Below, piece after piece: positions 26,447 through 35,662 of a DNA stretch of 64,000 nucleotides. Made by a program: the position numbers and the translations under genes. The notes beneath the pieces are model-generated. The model searched no databases. It saw nothing but the letters and a program-made list of their open reading frames with translations, and had not been told where the DNA came from. The DNA comes from Desulfatitalea tepidiphila (GTDB taxonomy: Bacteria > Desulfobacterota > Desulfobacteria > Desulfobacterales > Desulfosarcinaceae): the NCBI RefSeq assembly GCF_001293685.1, contig NZ_BCAG01000005.1:372001-436000 (forward strand), read 5' to 3'. The stretch's first letter is position 1; the number at the start of each line of letters is the position of its first letter.

Positions 26447-27771
26447 CCCCCGAACAGGAAGAACTTCGCGAGAAGGCCCGCCGGTTTGCCCGGGAAGAGG
26501 TGCTGCCGGTGGCCGCCTATTATGACGGCATCGACCAGACCCCCTTGCCTGTGATTCAAACAGCCTATGACGCCGGCATTATCAATCTGAACATCCCCAA
26601 GCAGTACGGTGGGCAGGGACTGGGACTGCTCGAGGCCACCCTGGTGGTCGAAGAGATCGCCGCCGCCTGCGCCGGTACGGCCACGTCGCTCTTCGATAAC
26701 TCCCTGGGCATGGAACCGCTCCTGCTCTCGGACAACGAGGCCCTCAAGGAGAAATACCTGCCCCGGGTGGCCCATGAGTTCAAAAAGATCTGTTTTGCCA
26801 CCTCCGAGCCCACCATGGGATCGGACGTCTCCGGTATCCGCTGCCGGGCCGAGGAGGATGGCGACGACTATATTCTCAACGGCACCAAATACTGGATCAC
26901 CAATGGCGGCCTGGCCGACTACGCATCGGTGTTCGCAACGATCGATCCAAAATCCAAACACAAAGGCATCTGCGCATTCCTGGTAGAGATGGACTGGCCC
27001 GGGGTGACCGTGGGCCGTCCCATTCCCAAAATGGGGCAGCGCTGTTCCAACACCGTGGGCATCCACTTCAAAGACGTGCGCGTGCCCAAAGCCAACGTGC
27101 TGGCCCCCCCGGGCAAGGGGTTCGTGCTGGCCATGAAGACCTTTGCCCGAACCCGGCCCACCATCGGTGCTTTCGGCGTGGGCGCCGCCCGATCGGCGAT
27201 GGAATTCGCCATTGACTATGCCAAGCGGCGCCAAGCCTTCGGCATGCCCATCAGTGGTTTTCAGGGCATCCAGTTCAAGCTTGCCGAAATGTACCAGAAA
27301 GTCGAAACCGCCCGGTTGCTCACCTGGCGATCGGCCTGGGAGTCGGACCAGGGGCTGGACGCCAACATCAGCGCATCGATCGCAAAAATGTACGCCACCG
27401 AATCGGCCCTGGAAGTGGCCGACGAAGCCCTGCAGGTGTTTGCAGGCTACGGCTACACCAAGATGTTTCCGGTGGAAAAAATCCTCCGGGACGTCCGCCT
27501 GCTGCGCATTTACGAAGGCACCAGCGAGGTCCAGCGGGTGGTACTGGCCGGCTACCTGCTCGGGAGCTATGAACCGGTCATGCCGGCACTGGAAGACCTG
27601 CCCATTCACCGCGAACAGAATCCACTGGAAGCCGAAGAGGGCCAGAAGGTCTGGCGCTGCCGCATGTGCGGGTATATCCATTACGGAGACGAAGCGCCGG
27701 AAGCATGCCCCTACTGCTTCTTCCCTCAGTCGGCCTTCAAAGAGGTCGGCGCCGCGAACCAGCAGTCCTAA
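26428..27771 (+). CDS. acyl-CoA dehydrogenase with C-terminal rubredoxin-like domain
   Basis: 447 residues. The first 385 match the acyl-CoA dehydrogenase fold (ATSEPTMGSDVSGIRC, NGTKYWITNGG, KRRQAFGMPISGFQGIQFKLA, LQVFAGYGYTKMFPVEKILRD and the YEGTSEVQR end). FAD oxidises acyl-CoA to enoyl-CoA. Unusually, residues about 402-440 add a rubredoxin-type metal site, WRCRMCGYIHYGDEAPEACPYC. This suggests direct electron transfer to iron instead of ETF. The start ATG overlaps the upstream ferredoxin gene, with AAGGAAGGACAACC as binding site. The final NQQS and the stop codon lie in the left end of repeat copy E. Confidence 0.9.
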   Translation: MLDFRLTPEQEELREKARRFAREEVLPVAAYYDGIDQTPLPVIQTAYDAGIINLNIPKQYGGQGLGLLEATLVVEEIAAACAGTATSLFDNSLGMEPLLLSDNEALKEKYLPRVAHEFKKICFATSEPTMGSDVSGIRCRAEEDGDDYILNGTKYWITNGGLADYASVFATIDPKSKHKGICAFLVEMDWPGVTVGRPIPKMGQRCSNTVGIHFKDVRVPKANVLAPPGKGFVLAMKTFARTRPTIGAFGVGAARSAMEFAIDYAKRRQAFGMPISGFQGIQFKLAEMYQKVETARLLTWRSAWESDQGLDANISASIAKMYATESALEVADEALQVFAGYGYTKMFPVEKILRDVRLLRIYEGTSEVQRVVLAGYLLGSYEPVMPALEDLPIHREQNPLEAEEGQKVWRCRMCGYIHYGDEAPEACPYCFFPQSAFKEVGAANQQS

Positions 27772-28062
27772 CTGAATGTGATTCAACCTGAAGGGCATGC
27801 ATTCCAGTGGTTGTTTGATAAAAATTCGCATGGCAATGGTTGTGGCAGGCCTGGGCGGGACAGGTGGCCAGGGCCACGTGAGCCAGCGGTCTTAGAGCCG
27901 GTTAAATGCAAACGGCGGACAAGCGGGCCAGACTGTTTGAGCGCAGCGAGTTTCTGGGCTGCCCGCCGTGCATTTTACCGGCTCTTGACCGCTTGGCGTG
28001 TGGCATCGGCCACCTGCCCCGCCCGGGCCGGATTTAATGAATAACTTCCAGTTAGAATCGCT
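27761..28062. repeat. palindromic MITE-like element, copy E (302 bp)
   Basis: A full-length copy in A orientation. Its left end overlaps the last 11 bases of the acyl-CoA dehydrogenase gene and supplies its TAA. Flanking 11-mers CGCCGCGAACC / GGCCGAGAACC agree at 9 of 11. Inner arms pair as GAGCCGG / CCGGCTC. It lies before proA on the same strand, so it would be part of the transcript if the genes were read through. Confidence 0.87.
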
Positions 28063-28151
28063 GGCCGAGAACCATTGACTTTGAAATTTTGCCTGTTTCG
28101 TTGTATGTAGCCGGCCTGTTGACAAAAACAAGCTGCGCAGAGGTCATAAAC

Positions 28152-29450
28152 ATGGATATTCAGGAAGTCGCCCGACAAGCCAAGGCCGCGGCCATCGGTA
28201 TGGCGGCGCTCGATGGAACGGTCAAGAACAATGCGCTCAAGGCCATCGTCGAGGCGTTGGCGGCACATCGCCACGCCATTGTCGCCGCCAACCAGGAAGA
28301 TGTGGACCAGGCTGAGAAAGAGGGGCTGGCCGCACCACTGCTCAAGCGATTGCGTTTTGGTGAAGATAAAATCAAGGAAGCCTGCACCGGACTGGAGAGC
28401 CTGATTCAACTGGAGGACCCGGTGGGCGTCACACTCAGCGCCCTCGAATTGGATGAAGGGCTGGAACTCTACAAGGTCAGCCGGCCCATCGGCGTCATCG
28501 GTGTCATCTTCGAATCGCGACCCGATGCACTGGTGCAGATCTCGTCCCTCTGCCTCAAGAGCGGCAACGCCGTGCTGCTCAAGGGCGGCAGCGAAGCGGC
28601 CCGCACCAACCGCATTCTGGCCGACACCATTGGCGAAGCCACTGCGGAGGCCGGTCTGCCGGCCGGTTGGCTGGGCCTGCTGGAAACCCGTGCGGACGTC
28701 ACCGACATGCTGGCCCTGGATGATTTTATCGATCTGATCATCCCCCGCGGCAGCAACGCCTTCGTACGCCACATCATGGACAACACGCATATCCCGGTGC
28801 TCGGACATGCGGACGGCATCTGCCACGTTTACATCGACAGGGAGGCTGACCTGCAGCAGGCGATCCGCATCACCGTGGACAGCAAATGCCAATACGTAGC
28901 CGTCTGCAATGCGGCCGAAACCATCCTGGTTCACGAGGCCGTGGCCGAACAGGTGCTGCCGGCCCTTCAAAAAGCCTTGACGGCGAAAAATGTCGAAATC
29001 CGGGGTTGCGACACCACCCGCCGCATCATCGACGTCAAAGCGGCGAACGAGGCCGACTGGGCCACGGAATACCTGGATCTGATCGTCTCCGTCCGGGTTG
29101 TGCCCAGCCTGAACGCAGGGGTCGAACACATCAACCGCTATGGATCGGGCCACACGGATGTCATCGTCACCCGCGACCGGCAACGTGCGGTGTGGTTCAT
29201 GGATCACGTAGACTCGGCCGATGTCTTCTGGAACGCCAGCAGTCGTTTCAGCGACGGTTACCGCTTCGGCCTGGGCGCCGAAGTGGGCATCAGCACCAAC
29301 AAAATTCACGCCCGCGGCCCCATGGGCATGGAAGGCCTGCTGATCTACCAGTGGCGGCTCATGGGCGACGGTCACATCGTCGCCGATTATGCCGGCGACC
29401 ACCCGAAACCCTTCACCCACAGGAAATTGAAAAAACGGTTCAACCGTTGA
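28152..29450 (+). CDS. proA: glutamate-5-semialdehyde dehydrogenase (gamma-glutamyl phosphate reductase)
   Basis: 432 residues from the ATG giving MDIQEVARQAKAAA; the frame is open upstream, but no better start exists there. Typical ProA segments are VSRPIGVIGVIFESRPDA, SGNAVLLKGGSEA, IPRGSNAFVRHIMDNT, the catalytic cysteine region DSKCQYVAVCNAAETILV, and FWNASSRFSDGYRFGLGAEVGIST. It reduces gamma-glutamyl phosphate to glutamate semialdehyde with NADPH, step two of proline synthesis. It precedes proB by 75 bases, the reverse of the more common proB-proA order. Confidence 0.95.
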   Translation: MDIQEVARQAKAAAIGMAALDGTVKNNALKAIVEALAAHRHAIVAANQEDVDQAEKEGLAAPLLKRLRFGEDKIKEACTGLESLIQLEDPVGVTLSALELDEGLELYKVSRPIGVIGVIFESRPDALVQISSLCLKSGNAVLLKGGSEAARTNRILADTIGEATAEAGLPAGWLGLLETRADVTDMLALDDFIDLIIPRGSNAFVRHIMDNTHIPVLGHADGICHVYIDREADLQQAIRITVDSKCQYVAVCNAAETILVHEAVAEQVLPALQKALTAKNVEIRGCDTTRRIIDVKAANEADWATEYLDLIVSVRVVPSLNAGVEHINRYGSGHTDVIVTRDRQRAVWFMDHVDSADVFWNASSRFSDGYRFGLGAEVGISTNKIHARGPMGMEGLLIYQWRLMGDGHIVADYAGDHPKPFTHRKLKKRFNR

Positions 29451-29524
29451 GAAATCCGTCGACCGGCGCGCCATCGCCAACTTTTTGTTCAACGCCGCCG
29501 GCCGGGTAGAAACACCCTACGCCT

Positions 29525-30655
29525 ATGCCGATTCAACGTCTCAAATCCGCAAGAAGGGTGGTCGTCAAAGTGGGCAGCAATGTCCTGACGGCCGCCGACG
29601 GCCTCAACATGGCGGCCGTCGCATCCCTTTCCTCTCAAATCAGCGCCCTCATCGACCGTGGCTTGGAAGTGCTGTTCGTCTCCTCCGGCGCCATGGCCTC
29701 GGGGCTGCGCAAACTGGGGCTCACCAAACGGCCCGACGAGATTCCCAAGCGCCAGGCCATCGCCGCAGTGGGACAGAGCGGCCTGATGAACGCCTATGAG
29801 AACGCCTTCGCCGAACACGCCAAACGCGTGGCCCAGATCCTGCTGACCAGCGACGACCTGAGCAATCGTAAACGCTATCTCAATGCGCGCAACACCCTCA
29901 ACACCCTGCTCGAATGGAAGGTGGTCCCCATCATCAACGAAAACGACACCATCATGGTCGAGGAGATCAAGCTGGGGGACAACGACAACCTGGCCGCCAT
30001 GATCGCCCTGTTGATGGACGCCGATTTTCTCATCAGCCTCACCGATATCGACGGCCTCTACACCAAGGACCCGCGCACCCAACCCGATGCCCGCCTCATC
30101 CCGCATGTGTCGGTCTACAACAAAGAAATCGAACTGTATGCCAGCGACATCCCCGGCGCCTTGGGCCGAGGCGGCATGCTGAGTAAAATCAAGGCGGCCA
30201 AAAAGGTCAACGCGGCCGGCGTGCCCATGATCATCGCCAAGGGCGACAAACCCGATATCCTGCTGAAGCTCTTTTCGGGCGAGGCGCACGGCACCTATTT
30301 CGAGCCACGCCGGAAAAAGCTGAACCGCCGCAAATGCTGGATCGCCTACACCCTCACGCCCAAAGGCGCGCTCACCATCGACAGCGGGGCCGAACAGGCC
30401 GTGCACCATCGCGGCAAGAGCCTGCTGCCCAGTGGCATTGTCTCGGTCACGGGGGATTTCCGGGAAGGTGCGCCGGTGGCCATCAGGAATTCAAGCGATG
30501 AGACCATCGGCGTCGGATTGGTCAATTACAGTGCGGCCGACATCCGGGCCATCCAAGGCATGAAGACCCAGCAGATCAAGGCCCGCCTCGGCGGAAAGCC
30601 TTACGACGAGGTGATCCACCGGGACAACCTGGTGATCACGGCCGGCGACGAATAG
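29525..30655 (+). CDS. proB: glutamate 5-kinase with PUA domain
   Basis: 376 residues. The amino-acid kinase domain is clear: RRVVVKVGSNVLT, VLFVSSGAMASGLRKLG, PIINENDTIMVEE with GDNDNLAAMIALLM, and SLTDIDGLYTKDPR. The last 95 residues form the PUA domain (GALTIDSGAEQAVHHRGKSLLPSGI). ATP phosphorylates glutamate, the first and usually proline-inhibited step of proline synthesis. It stands directly behind proA and ends 16 bases before the convergent pstB. Confidence 0.95.
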   Translation: MPIQRLKSARRVVVKVGSNVLTAADGLNMAAVASLSSQISALIDRGLEVLFVSSGAMASGLRKLGLTKRPDEIPKRQAIAAVGQSGLMNAYENAFAEHAKRVAQILLTSDDLSNRKRYLNARNTLNTLLEWKVVPIINENDTIMVEEIKLGDNDNLAAMIALLMDADFLISLTDIDGLYTKDPRTQPDARLIPHVSVYNKEIELYASDIPGALGRGGMLSKIKAAKKVNAAGVPMIIAKGDKPDILLKLFSGEAHGTYFEPRRKKLNRRKCWIAYTLTPKGALTIDSGAEQAVHHRGKSLLPSGIVSVTGDFREGAPVAIRNSSDETIGVGLVNYSAADIRAIQGMKTQQIKARLGGKPYDEVIHRDNLVITAGDE

Positions 30656-30670
30656 GCGATATGGACGCGG

Positions 30671-31399
30671 TCATGCGGCGTCTTGGGCCAGCAGCCGTCC
30701 GTTTTCCATGACCATCACCCGATCGGCGATCCGCCGCACCTGCTCCAAGTAGTGCGAAACCATCACCATCGTACACGATTCCTTCAGGTGGGCCAGCAGC
30801 GCCTCGATAACTTCACATGCCCGCCGGTCCAGGGAAGAGGTCGGCTCATCGAGCAGCAGCACCTCGGGTTTCAAAATCAGCGCCCGGGCGATGCACAGAC
30901 GTTGCTGCTGGCCCCCGGAAAGCTCACGAGCGTCCTTGTGCAGACGATCTTTGACTTCGTCCCACAAGAAGGCCTGCCGCAATGCCGCCTGCACCCGCTC
31001 TTCCATCCGATGATCCCGTTTTTCGCCAGCCAGCTTCAGGGGAAAGGCCACGTTCTTGTAAATGCTCATCGGCAATGGATTCGGGATTTGAAACACCATG
31101 GCCACGCGGCGACGCAGCCAGGTCAGGTCGTAAGGATCTTTATAGATGTCCACCAATCCACCATTCAAATGGATGCGAACTGTTCCGGCCAACTGTCCAA
31201 CGGTTGGCCGGTCCTCCTGCCACAAACGATTGAGCGTCATCAAGAGGGTCGTCTTGCCCTGGCCGGATGGCCCGACAACCGCAGTAATGCAGTGCGCGGG
31301 AAAATCGGCGGTCACACCGTTCAGAATCGGTGCGCCGCCATAATCGAACCGCACGTTTCTCAATTCGACTTTTACAGCAGGCACCTCGCTCATCTTCAT
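30671..31399 (-). CDS. pstB: phosphate ABC transporter ATP-binding protein
   Basis: 242 residues, a short form. Walker A GPSGQGKTTLL, Q-loop VFQIPNPLP, signature LSGGQQQRL, Walker B VLLLDEPTS and a switch His (VSHYLEQ) are all present. The ATG overlaps the pstA stop codon (ATGA), so it is translationally coupled. Context (pstS, pstC, pstA upstream on the same strand) identifies phosphate import. The usual phoU gene does not follow; proB is convergent instead. Confidence 0.9.
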   Translation of the reverse strand: MKMSEVPAVKVELRNVRFDYGGAPILNGVTADFPAHCITAVVGPSGQGKTTLLMTLNRLWQEDRPTVGQLAGTVRIHLNGGLVDIYKDPYDLTWLRRRVAMVFQIPNPLPMSIYKNVAFPLKLAGEKRDHRMEERVQAALRQAFLWDEVKDRLHKDARELSGGQQQRLCIARALILKPEVLLLDEPTSSLDRRACEVIEALLAHLKESCTMVMVSHYLEQVRRIADRVMVMENGRLLAQDAA

Positions 31400-32277
31400 A
31401 CTCGCTCGAACATGCGTTGGGACAATCTGCGTTGCAGCCAAAAAGCGATACCGAATAAAAAGGCGCACAACAACAGCAAAATAATGGCGGCCCCGTATCC
31501 GCGGGTCAGCTCGTCTGCGTCAGCGTATTGTGCGGACACATAATAGATATAAAAAGGCAAGGCTTCGAAATTGCCCCAGAGTGATTTCGGTATACCGGCC
31601 GAAACCACCACGCCGGTGAGCATGATCACGGCGGTGTCTTCGGCGCAACGGCCAATGGCCAGAAGAATCCCCGACAAAAGACCTTTCAAAGAATGCGGCA
31701 CCAGGACATGAAAGATATTTTGAAATCGTGTCGCCCCCAACGAGGGACCGATCAATCGCAAATCGGGGGAGATCGCCTCCAATGCAGCCTGGGTGGTGCG
31801 GATGAGATAAGGCAACACCAGCACCGCCAGCGACAACGCCGATATGAACAGGCAAGGGTAAATATTACCGGAAAAGCGATGGTGCAGGAAGATGGTGATG
31901 GAAAAGCCGAACAGCCCCACAACAATCGAAGGCATGCCGGCCAGGATGTCAAAAAACAGGCTGAGAAGGAAATACAAGCGGCCCGTGGCGTATTCTGCCA
32001 GATAGATCCCGGTCGCCAGGCCGACCGGCAGGGCCATACCCACCGAAAGCAATACCAGCGCGAAGGTGCCAACCATTGCCGGAAAAAGGCCATCGAAGAC
32101 CGGGCGTTGAAGCATCAGCGCGGCCAGCACCGGTGTCTCGCCAAAAACGAGCTCCCGGCCGATACCCGCCCACCCCCGAACCAACAAAAATCCGATGACC
32201 GTACCGGTTGCAGCCAAAAGAAGGAGCGTGCTGCCCCACACCCAGATATGAAACAGTTTAAAAGTGTGGCGCATCAT
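31396..32277 (-). CDS. pstA: phosphate ABC transporter permease PstA
   Basis: 293 residues from an ATGATG that overlaps the stop of the pstC reading frame; a longer frame upstream lies inside pstC. Six membrane segments are predicted, with the inner-membrane ABC permease EAA-like loop around EAISPDLRLIGPSLGATRFQNI. PstA and PstC form the channel of the high-affinity phosphate importer. It is followed by pstB with a 4-base overlap. Confidence 0.9.
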   Translation of the reverse strand: MMRHTFKLFHIWVWGSTLLLLAATGTVIGFLLVRGWAGIGRELVFGETPVLAALMLQRPVFDGLFPAMVGTFALVLLSVGMALPVGLATGIYLAEYATGRLYFLLSLFFDILAGMPSIVVGLFGFSITIFLHHRFSGNIYPCLFISALSLAVLVLPYLIRTTQAALEAISPDLRLIGPSLGATRFQNIFHVLVPHSLKGLLSGILLAIGRCAEDTAVIMLTGVVVSAGIPKSLWGNFEALPFYIYYVSAQYADADELTRGYGAAIILLLLCAFLFGIAFWLQRRLSQRMFERV

Positions 32278-33130
32278 GGCCTTTTCCCCTGAAGCCGCAT
32301 GGTGAGGCGTACGAACAGGACCAGCAACGTGGTCAGGACATAAAGGGTCAACCCACATAGAAAAAGGGTCCTGAATTCGGGACTGTCAAAATCGGCGGCG
32401 ATGATCAAGGCGATGTGCGCCGTAAGCGTGCGCGCTGAATCAAACACATGATCTGGGAAGGCGACCGCATTGCCGGCCAGCATCAGGGCGATCATGGTGT
32501 CGCCGAGGGCGCGGCCCAGACCGAGAAGCACACCGGCCAGAATACCGTTCCGGGCCTGAGGCAGCACGACAAAAAAAATAGCTGTGCGGTGGTGGCCCCC
32601 AACGCGGCTGCCGCCTGTCGATAGGTGTGGGCCACACGTCCAAAACTGTCGCAAAAGAGCAGGATCATGGTGGGTGACACCAACAGCGCCAGCATGAGGG
32701 CGGCCGTCAACAGCGAAAAGCCCGATCCTCCTCCGAAAGCCTCGCGTATCACGGGAACGAGCAGAAAGATGCCCACGAAACCATAAACCACCGTGGGAAT
32801 ACCTGTCATCATGCGCACCACGGCGTGCAGGAACCGCCCGACCGGTCCCGGGGCCGCATCGCTGACCAGGGCGGCACATCCCAAGCATACGGGAAACGCC
32901 GCGGCGACCGCCAGGATGGCGAGGATGAAGGTGCCGATGATCATCGGCAGGATGCCGTAGCTCTGGTGAATCGGATCCCATGCGCCGAGAAGGGTGCCCA
33001 ACAACCGGCCGCTGGTCAGTATAGGGTATCCCAAGAGAGCCATGAATATGAAAATGGCCAGCGGCACAGCCGCGCTCATGATAGCCGCGGCCATGAAGCT
33101 GTACTTGGTCAGAAATTCGCTACGCGTCAT
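32274..33130 (-). pseudogene. pstC: phosphate ABC transporter permease PstC, reading frame interrupted
   Basis: The N-terminal frame starts at 33130 (overlapping pstS by ATGA) and gives normal PstC sequence through ALGATTAQLFF. It then shifts in a run of eight A residues on the plus strand (32571-32578) and stops at 32492 after a nonsense tail. The other frame resumes with VVLPQARNGILAGVLLGLGRALG and runs normally to 32274. One extra base in the run restores a full-length permease of about 285 residues. All flanking genes and overlaps are intact, so an assembly error or slippage is as likely as real loss. Confidence 0.8.
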
Positions 33131-33972
33131 TTCACGGGAATGAATCCACTGTCACGGACGATGGCCTGTCCTGCGGGGCTGAAAAGAAAATCCAAAAAAG
33201 ATTGGGTCAATGGACCGGGATCGCCCTTGGTGTTACTGAAAAGTCCACGTGCGACCGGATAGTCGCCGCTCAGGACGCTCTCCATCGTGGGCGCCACACC
33301 GTCCAGCGCCACCGCCGACACGCTGTCATCGATATGCCCCACGGAGACATAACCGATGCCATAGGGATCATTGGAAATGGCCGCTTTCATGGCGCCGTTG
33401 GAGACCACGACATTGGCTTTATCTAAAATTTCTCCCTTGCCGAGCGCCTTTTGCCAGAAAACTTCACGGGTCCCGCTGGCAGCATCGCGGGTGTAGAGGT
33501 TAATCGCCTTGTCCGGTCCGCCGAGAAGCTTCCAATTGGAAATCTTTCCGCTGAATATCTCCTTGAGCTGCGACTCGGTCAACGCTTTCACGCCGTTTTG
33601 GGGATGCACCACCACGGCAACCCCATCGATGGCCCATTTGAACATCTTGAGACCGTACTTGCTCACCTCACCTTCGGTGGGTTGGCGTCCCGAGTTGCCG
33701 ATATCGACCAACCCTTCGCCCACCTGCTTGATCCCCACCCCCGAACCGCCGCCGGCAATGCTGATGCGGACCTCAGGATTCGCGCTCATGATCGCCTTGG
33801 CAGCCGCCTTCATCACCGGGATGTGGGCCGTGCCTCCGGAAATCTTGATCTCGCCCTTCATGCCCTCGAAAGCGGCCAGCGGATCGGCATGGGTTACCGG
33901 CATGGATGCGAAAAACAATAAGGGAATTGAAAAAAACATAATCACAAACATCTTCAAAGAGTTGTGCAACAT
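33127..33972 (-). CDS. pstS: phosphate-binding periplasmic protein PstS
   Basis: 281 residues from the ATG behind GGAGGGCTGCG. Residues 1-30 form a signal peptide (MLHNSLKMFVIMFFSIPLLFFASMP...). The mature protein has the substrate-binding landmarks of PstS-type proteins: ISIAGGGSGVGIKQV, the NSGRQPTEGE segment, YTRDAASGTREVFWQ and ISNDPYGIGYVSVG. It captures phosphate for the PstCA permease. First gene of a tightly coupled pstSCAB run (4-base overlaps). I found no clear Pho box in the 160-base upstream gap. Confidence 0.92.
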   Translation of the reverse strand: MLHNSLKMFVIMFFSIPLLFFASMPVTHADPLAAFEGMKGEIKISGGTAHIPVMKAAAKAIMSANPEVRISIAGGGSGVGIKQVGEGLVDIGNSGRQPTEGEVSKYGLKMFKWAIDGVAVVVHPQNGVKALTESQLKEIFSGKISNWKLLGGPDKAINLYTRDAASGTREVFWQKALGKGEILDKANVVVSNGAMKAAISNDPYGIGYVSVGHIDDSVSAVALDGVAPTMESVLSGDYPVARGLFSNTKGDPGPLTQSFLDFLFSPAGQAIVRDSGFIPVK

Positions 33973-34134
33973 CGCAGCCCTCCGGTCCATTTAATGGTTT
34001 TATCGAATTCAATGAGTTTGCAGGGGTTATACGGAACAATGGCCAGCAGCTACCACAGGGGGTGAGAGAAATCTAATGGAAAGGTCCGATAAGAAATCAG
34101 GGCTGCAATAGAATATTTCGATATATGACGGTTC

Positions 34135-34890
34135 TCAGTAGCGCAATCGATAGTACATCAGTCCCAGCCACTCGTGCAGGGCGGCCGAGGTGCCCGCCAG
34201 TGCGGTCGCGCTGGGCAACCAGTGATGCCAGCTGTAGACCTTTCCCGGGTAGGTGGTCACTGCACAGGGGAAGGGCGTGACCTCCAGACCGACCTTTTCG
34301 AAGGAGAGCCGAGCGCGTTTCAGATGATAGCCGCTGGTGACCACCAGCGGTCTTTGAAAACCGTGCCGCTCGCAAAGCTGCTTGCTGTAGAGCGCATTTT
34401 CATAGGTATCCCGGCTTCGATCTTCCAGGAGAACAAGCGCCGCCGGCACCCCCAGGTCCACCAGGAAACGTTTTGTCAAAAACGCTATCGAATCGGCTTC
34501 GGAAAAGACCCGGCCGCCCGAAACGATGATGGGCACCTGCAACCGGCGATAGAGACGCGCCGCCGTGACCATGCGCTCCATGGTACCGGGCCCCGGGGCG
34601 CCTCTGCCGGATAGGTCGGCCACATTCTGGTAGGCGGCGCCGCCCAGCATGACGATGACATCCGCCCGGATCTCTTTGGGGAGGGCCGCCTCCTGCTCCA
34701 ATCCCGCCATCAACAGATCCACGGTGGGAGGTACGGACAGGCCCCAGATCAGACCCCCCAACATTAAAGATATCCATGTCCCGGCCCAAGATCTGCGGCG
34801 AATGCACCACAGGGCGGCCACCACGAGAAGCAGGACGAAGAGGCCCGGTGGCAGCAGAAAGGGCGTTACCCATTTCTTTACCAGAAACAT
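34135..34890 (-). CDS. YdcF/ElyC family membrane protein (DUF218)
   Basis: 251 residues. Two hydrophobic segments at the N-terminus (about 10-30 and 37-55) anchor it. The DUF218 core follows: ADVIVMLGGAAYQN, AARLYRRLQVPIIVSGG, EDRSRDTYENALYS and PLVVTSGYHLKRARLSFEKVG. Relatives include ElyC and SanA, implicated in envelope integrity; the enzymatic activity is unknown. It begins 7 bases after the SDR gene stop on the same strand, so the two are probably co-transcribed. Confidence 0.85.
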   Translation of the reverse strand: MFLVKKWVTPFLLPPGLFVLLLVVAALWCIRRRSWAGTWISLMLGGLIWGLSVPPTVDLLMAGLEQEAALPKEIRADVIVMLGGAAYQNVADLSGRGAPGPGTMERMVTAARLYRRLQVPIIVSGGRVFSEADSIAFLTKRFLVDLGVPAALVLLEDRSRDTYENALYSKQLCERHGFQRPLVVTSGYHLKRARLSFEKVGLEVTPFPCAVTTYPGKVYSWHHWLPSATALAGTSAALHEWLGLMYYRLRY

Positions 34891-34897
34891 GTGAGGA

Positions 34898-35662
34898 TCA
34901 CACCGTCACCCCGCCGTCCACGACCAGCACCTGCCCGGTCATGAAGGTCGAGGCCCTGGAGGCTAAAAACAGCGCGACACCGGCAATATCGATCGGTTCG
35001 CCGATGCGCCTGAGCGGGGTCGCCGCCAGGCGTTTGTTGAGAAATTCGGGATTTTCCCACAATGCCCGCGCGAAGTCGGTCTTGATCAGGCCCGGTGCGA
35101 TGGCGTTGGCCCGGATGTTGTGCGGACCATACTCCAGGGCGATATTGCGCACCAGGGCGATTTCGCCGGCCTTGCTGATGCCGTAAGTGCCCAGCGTCTC
35201 AGAACCGCGCAGGCCGGCGATGGAGGAGACGACGATGATCGACCCGTCGCGACGCTGGACCATGCCCGGCAGCACCATGTGGCAAAGCCAGTGGGTGGAT
35301 TTCAGATTGGTGTCGATGATTTTGGAAAAGGCCTCATCTGAGATGGTGGCCGAAGGACCGTGATGGACATTGCTGGCCGCGTTACAGACCAGGATATCGA
35401 TCTGCCCCATGAGTGCGATGCTTTGATCGACCAGGGCCTGCAGCTGATCCTTGTGGGCGATATTGCAGGCTACTGGAAACGCCCGCCCCGCGCCGCCGGC
35501 GGTCGTTTGGTTGATCTGGTCGGCCACCTGCGCGCACGCATCGGACTTGCGGCTGGAGACCACTACCTCGGCCCCCTGCATCGCCATCTGCTCGGCGATG
35601 GACCGGCCGATACCGCGCGTGGCGCCGGTGATCACTGCCTTCTTCCCTTTCAAATCAAACAT
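34898..35662 (-). CDS. SDR family NAD(P)-dependent oxidoreductase
   Basis: 254 residues behind AAAGGAGCAGGAG. Classical short-chain dehydrogenase: cofactor motif TGATRGIGRSIA, NNAG equivalent VCNAASNVHHG, catalytic Ser region VVSSIAGLRG, catalytic YGISK, and the C-terminal PLRRIGEPIDIAGVALFLAS and FMTGQVLVVDGG. Arg-Ser after the second strand (VVVSSRKS) favours NADP. The chain resembles 3-oxoacyl-ACP reductase and DHRS4-type enzymes, but its substrate cannot be deduced. The YdcF gene follows. Confidence 0.85.
   Translation of the reverse strand: MFDLKGKKAVITGATRGIGRSIAEQMAMQGAEVVVSSRKSDACAQVADQINQTTAGGAGRAFPVACNIAHKDQLQALVDQSIALMGQIDILVCNAASNVHHGPSATISDEAFSKIIDTNLKSTHWLCHMVLPGMVQRRDGSIIVVSSIAGLRGSETLGTYGISKAGEIALVRNIALEYGPHNIRANAIAPGLIKTDFARALWENPEFLNKRLAATPLRRIGEPIDIAGVALFLASRASTFMTGQVLVVDGGVTV

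Noticed and set aside
33973-34134. Pho box upstream of pstS
   Set aside because: No pair of CTGTCAT-like repeats with the right spacing was found.
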